In this document: in pieces, positions 43,501-43,633 of the stretch
How the letters are laid out: every line of letters begins with the position of its first letter
How positions within the stretch are numbered: the first letter of the stretch is position 1
Source: Diplocarpon mali
Lineage: Eukaryota > Ascomycota > Leotiomycetes > Helotiales > Drepanopezizaceae
Direction: 5' to 3'
DNA length: 43,633 nt
Assembly: GCA_024741835.1 (NCBI GenBank)
Contig: JAENRP010000359.1
Coordinates: 1 to 43,633, forward strand
Program-made: the position numbers and the translations under genes
The notes under the pieces: model-generated
The model's database searches: none
Told to the model about the DNA's origin: nothing
The model's input: the letters and a program-made list of their open reading frames with translations, nothing else

Positions 43501-43633
43501 GTGTCTGGGTGGGGTGATCGTCGCAAGGCGATCCGGGTGTGTAAAATATTCCTCGTCGGCCGAGAGATTTACTGAAGGCGTCTGGCACGAAGGGGGAGGA
43601 CGATAGATTCGGCGTGATAATGCAGGAAAAGGA
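40505..43633 (-). CDS. Ras GTPase-activating protein (GapA/Sar1 type), N-terminus beyond the window
   Basis: Stimulates GTP hydrolysis by Ras, switching off Ras signalling at membranes. Exons in minus order: 5' part open from 43633 to about 43208; one ending at 42867; 42804-42671; 42621-42373; 42318-40725; 40665-40505 (stop TAA 40505-40507). The last four introns are 62, 49, 54 and 59 bp with GCTAAC/GCTGAC branch points. The join between the 43208-43633 piece (…[22 protein letters not shown]) and the exon containing [10 protein letters not shown] (43068) is not resolved. Domains: Ser-rich N-terminus; [20 protein letters not shown]; coiled coil ([20 protein letters not shown]); RasGAP with arginine-finger loop [14 protein letters not shown] (near 42250), and [18 protein letters not shown], the FLR-x-NPA hallmark; then coiled coil and a RasGAP C-terminal domain ending [10 protein letters not shown]. 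All key residues are present. Confidence 0.9.

Overview
The window comes from a filamentous ascomycete (Pezizomycotina). Evidence: short 46-104 bp introns with GT(A/C)NGT donors and CTRAC/CTGAC branch points; gene families such as a PH-GRAM sterol glucosyltransferase, a CMR1 WD40 protein and a fungal RasGAP; and an AT-rich transposon block with the marks of repeat-induced point mutation (RIP: only C/T and G/A changes, CAA/CAG/TGG turned into stops, few CpA/TpG). The class cannot be fixed from the sequence alone.

Bases 1-17411 are one nested, RIP-degraded retrotransposon block. I read four elements. Copia-B (+, 13244-17411) is the oldest host and lacks its 5' part. A Ty3/gypsy element (-, entering at 13243 with its 5' LTR) sits in copia-B. 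Copia-A (+, 3731-9329) is complete, with two 240 bp LTRs and a TTAAT target duplication, and sits inside the gypsy reverse transcriptase. Copia-C (-, 1-1989) interrupts the gypsy integrase and runs off the left edge. The most unusual signal is a family of at least 17 copies of a 23 bp palindrome (arms ACTCCTAGGCC or ACTCGCGGGCC around one central base). It occurs in both copia copies and in the gypsy, and in the coding parts it is always read in the same frame (T-P/R-x-x-x-x-x-V or close to it).

Bases 17412-21494 are a gene-poor, partly AT-rich transition. At its inner edge lies a three-exon gene for a 105-residue, six-cysteine secreted protein (21495-21944) that no single open frame shows; I found it by splicing.

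The gene-rich part then holds: ATG26-type sterol 3-beta-glucosyltransferase (-, 22463-26963, five exons, about 1425 aa); CMR1-type WD40 protein (-, 27740-29441, three exons, 522 aa), divergent over a 301 bp gap from a predicted mitochondrial Mtf2-like protein (+, 29743-31629); a 4.3 kb gap with a broken signal-peptide gene and an unrecognised minus-strand frame; an NYN-domain protein (+, 35899-37416); a Golgi-type GT25 glycosyltransferase with a GC-AG intron (+, 38063-39397); and a RasGAP (-, 40505 to beyond the right edge). These are ordinary single-copy genes with unrelated jobs (membrane sterol glycosylation, chromatin/DNA damage, mitochondrial expression, RNA metabolism, glycosylation, Ras signalling); I see no pathway cluster.
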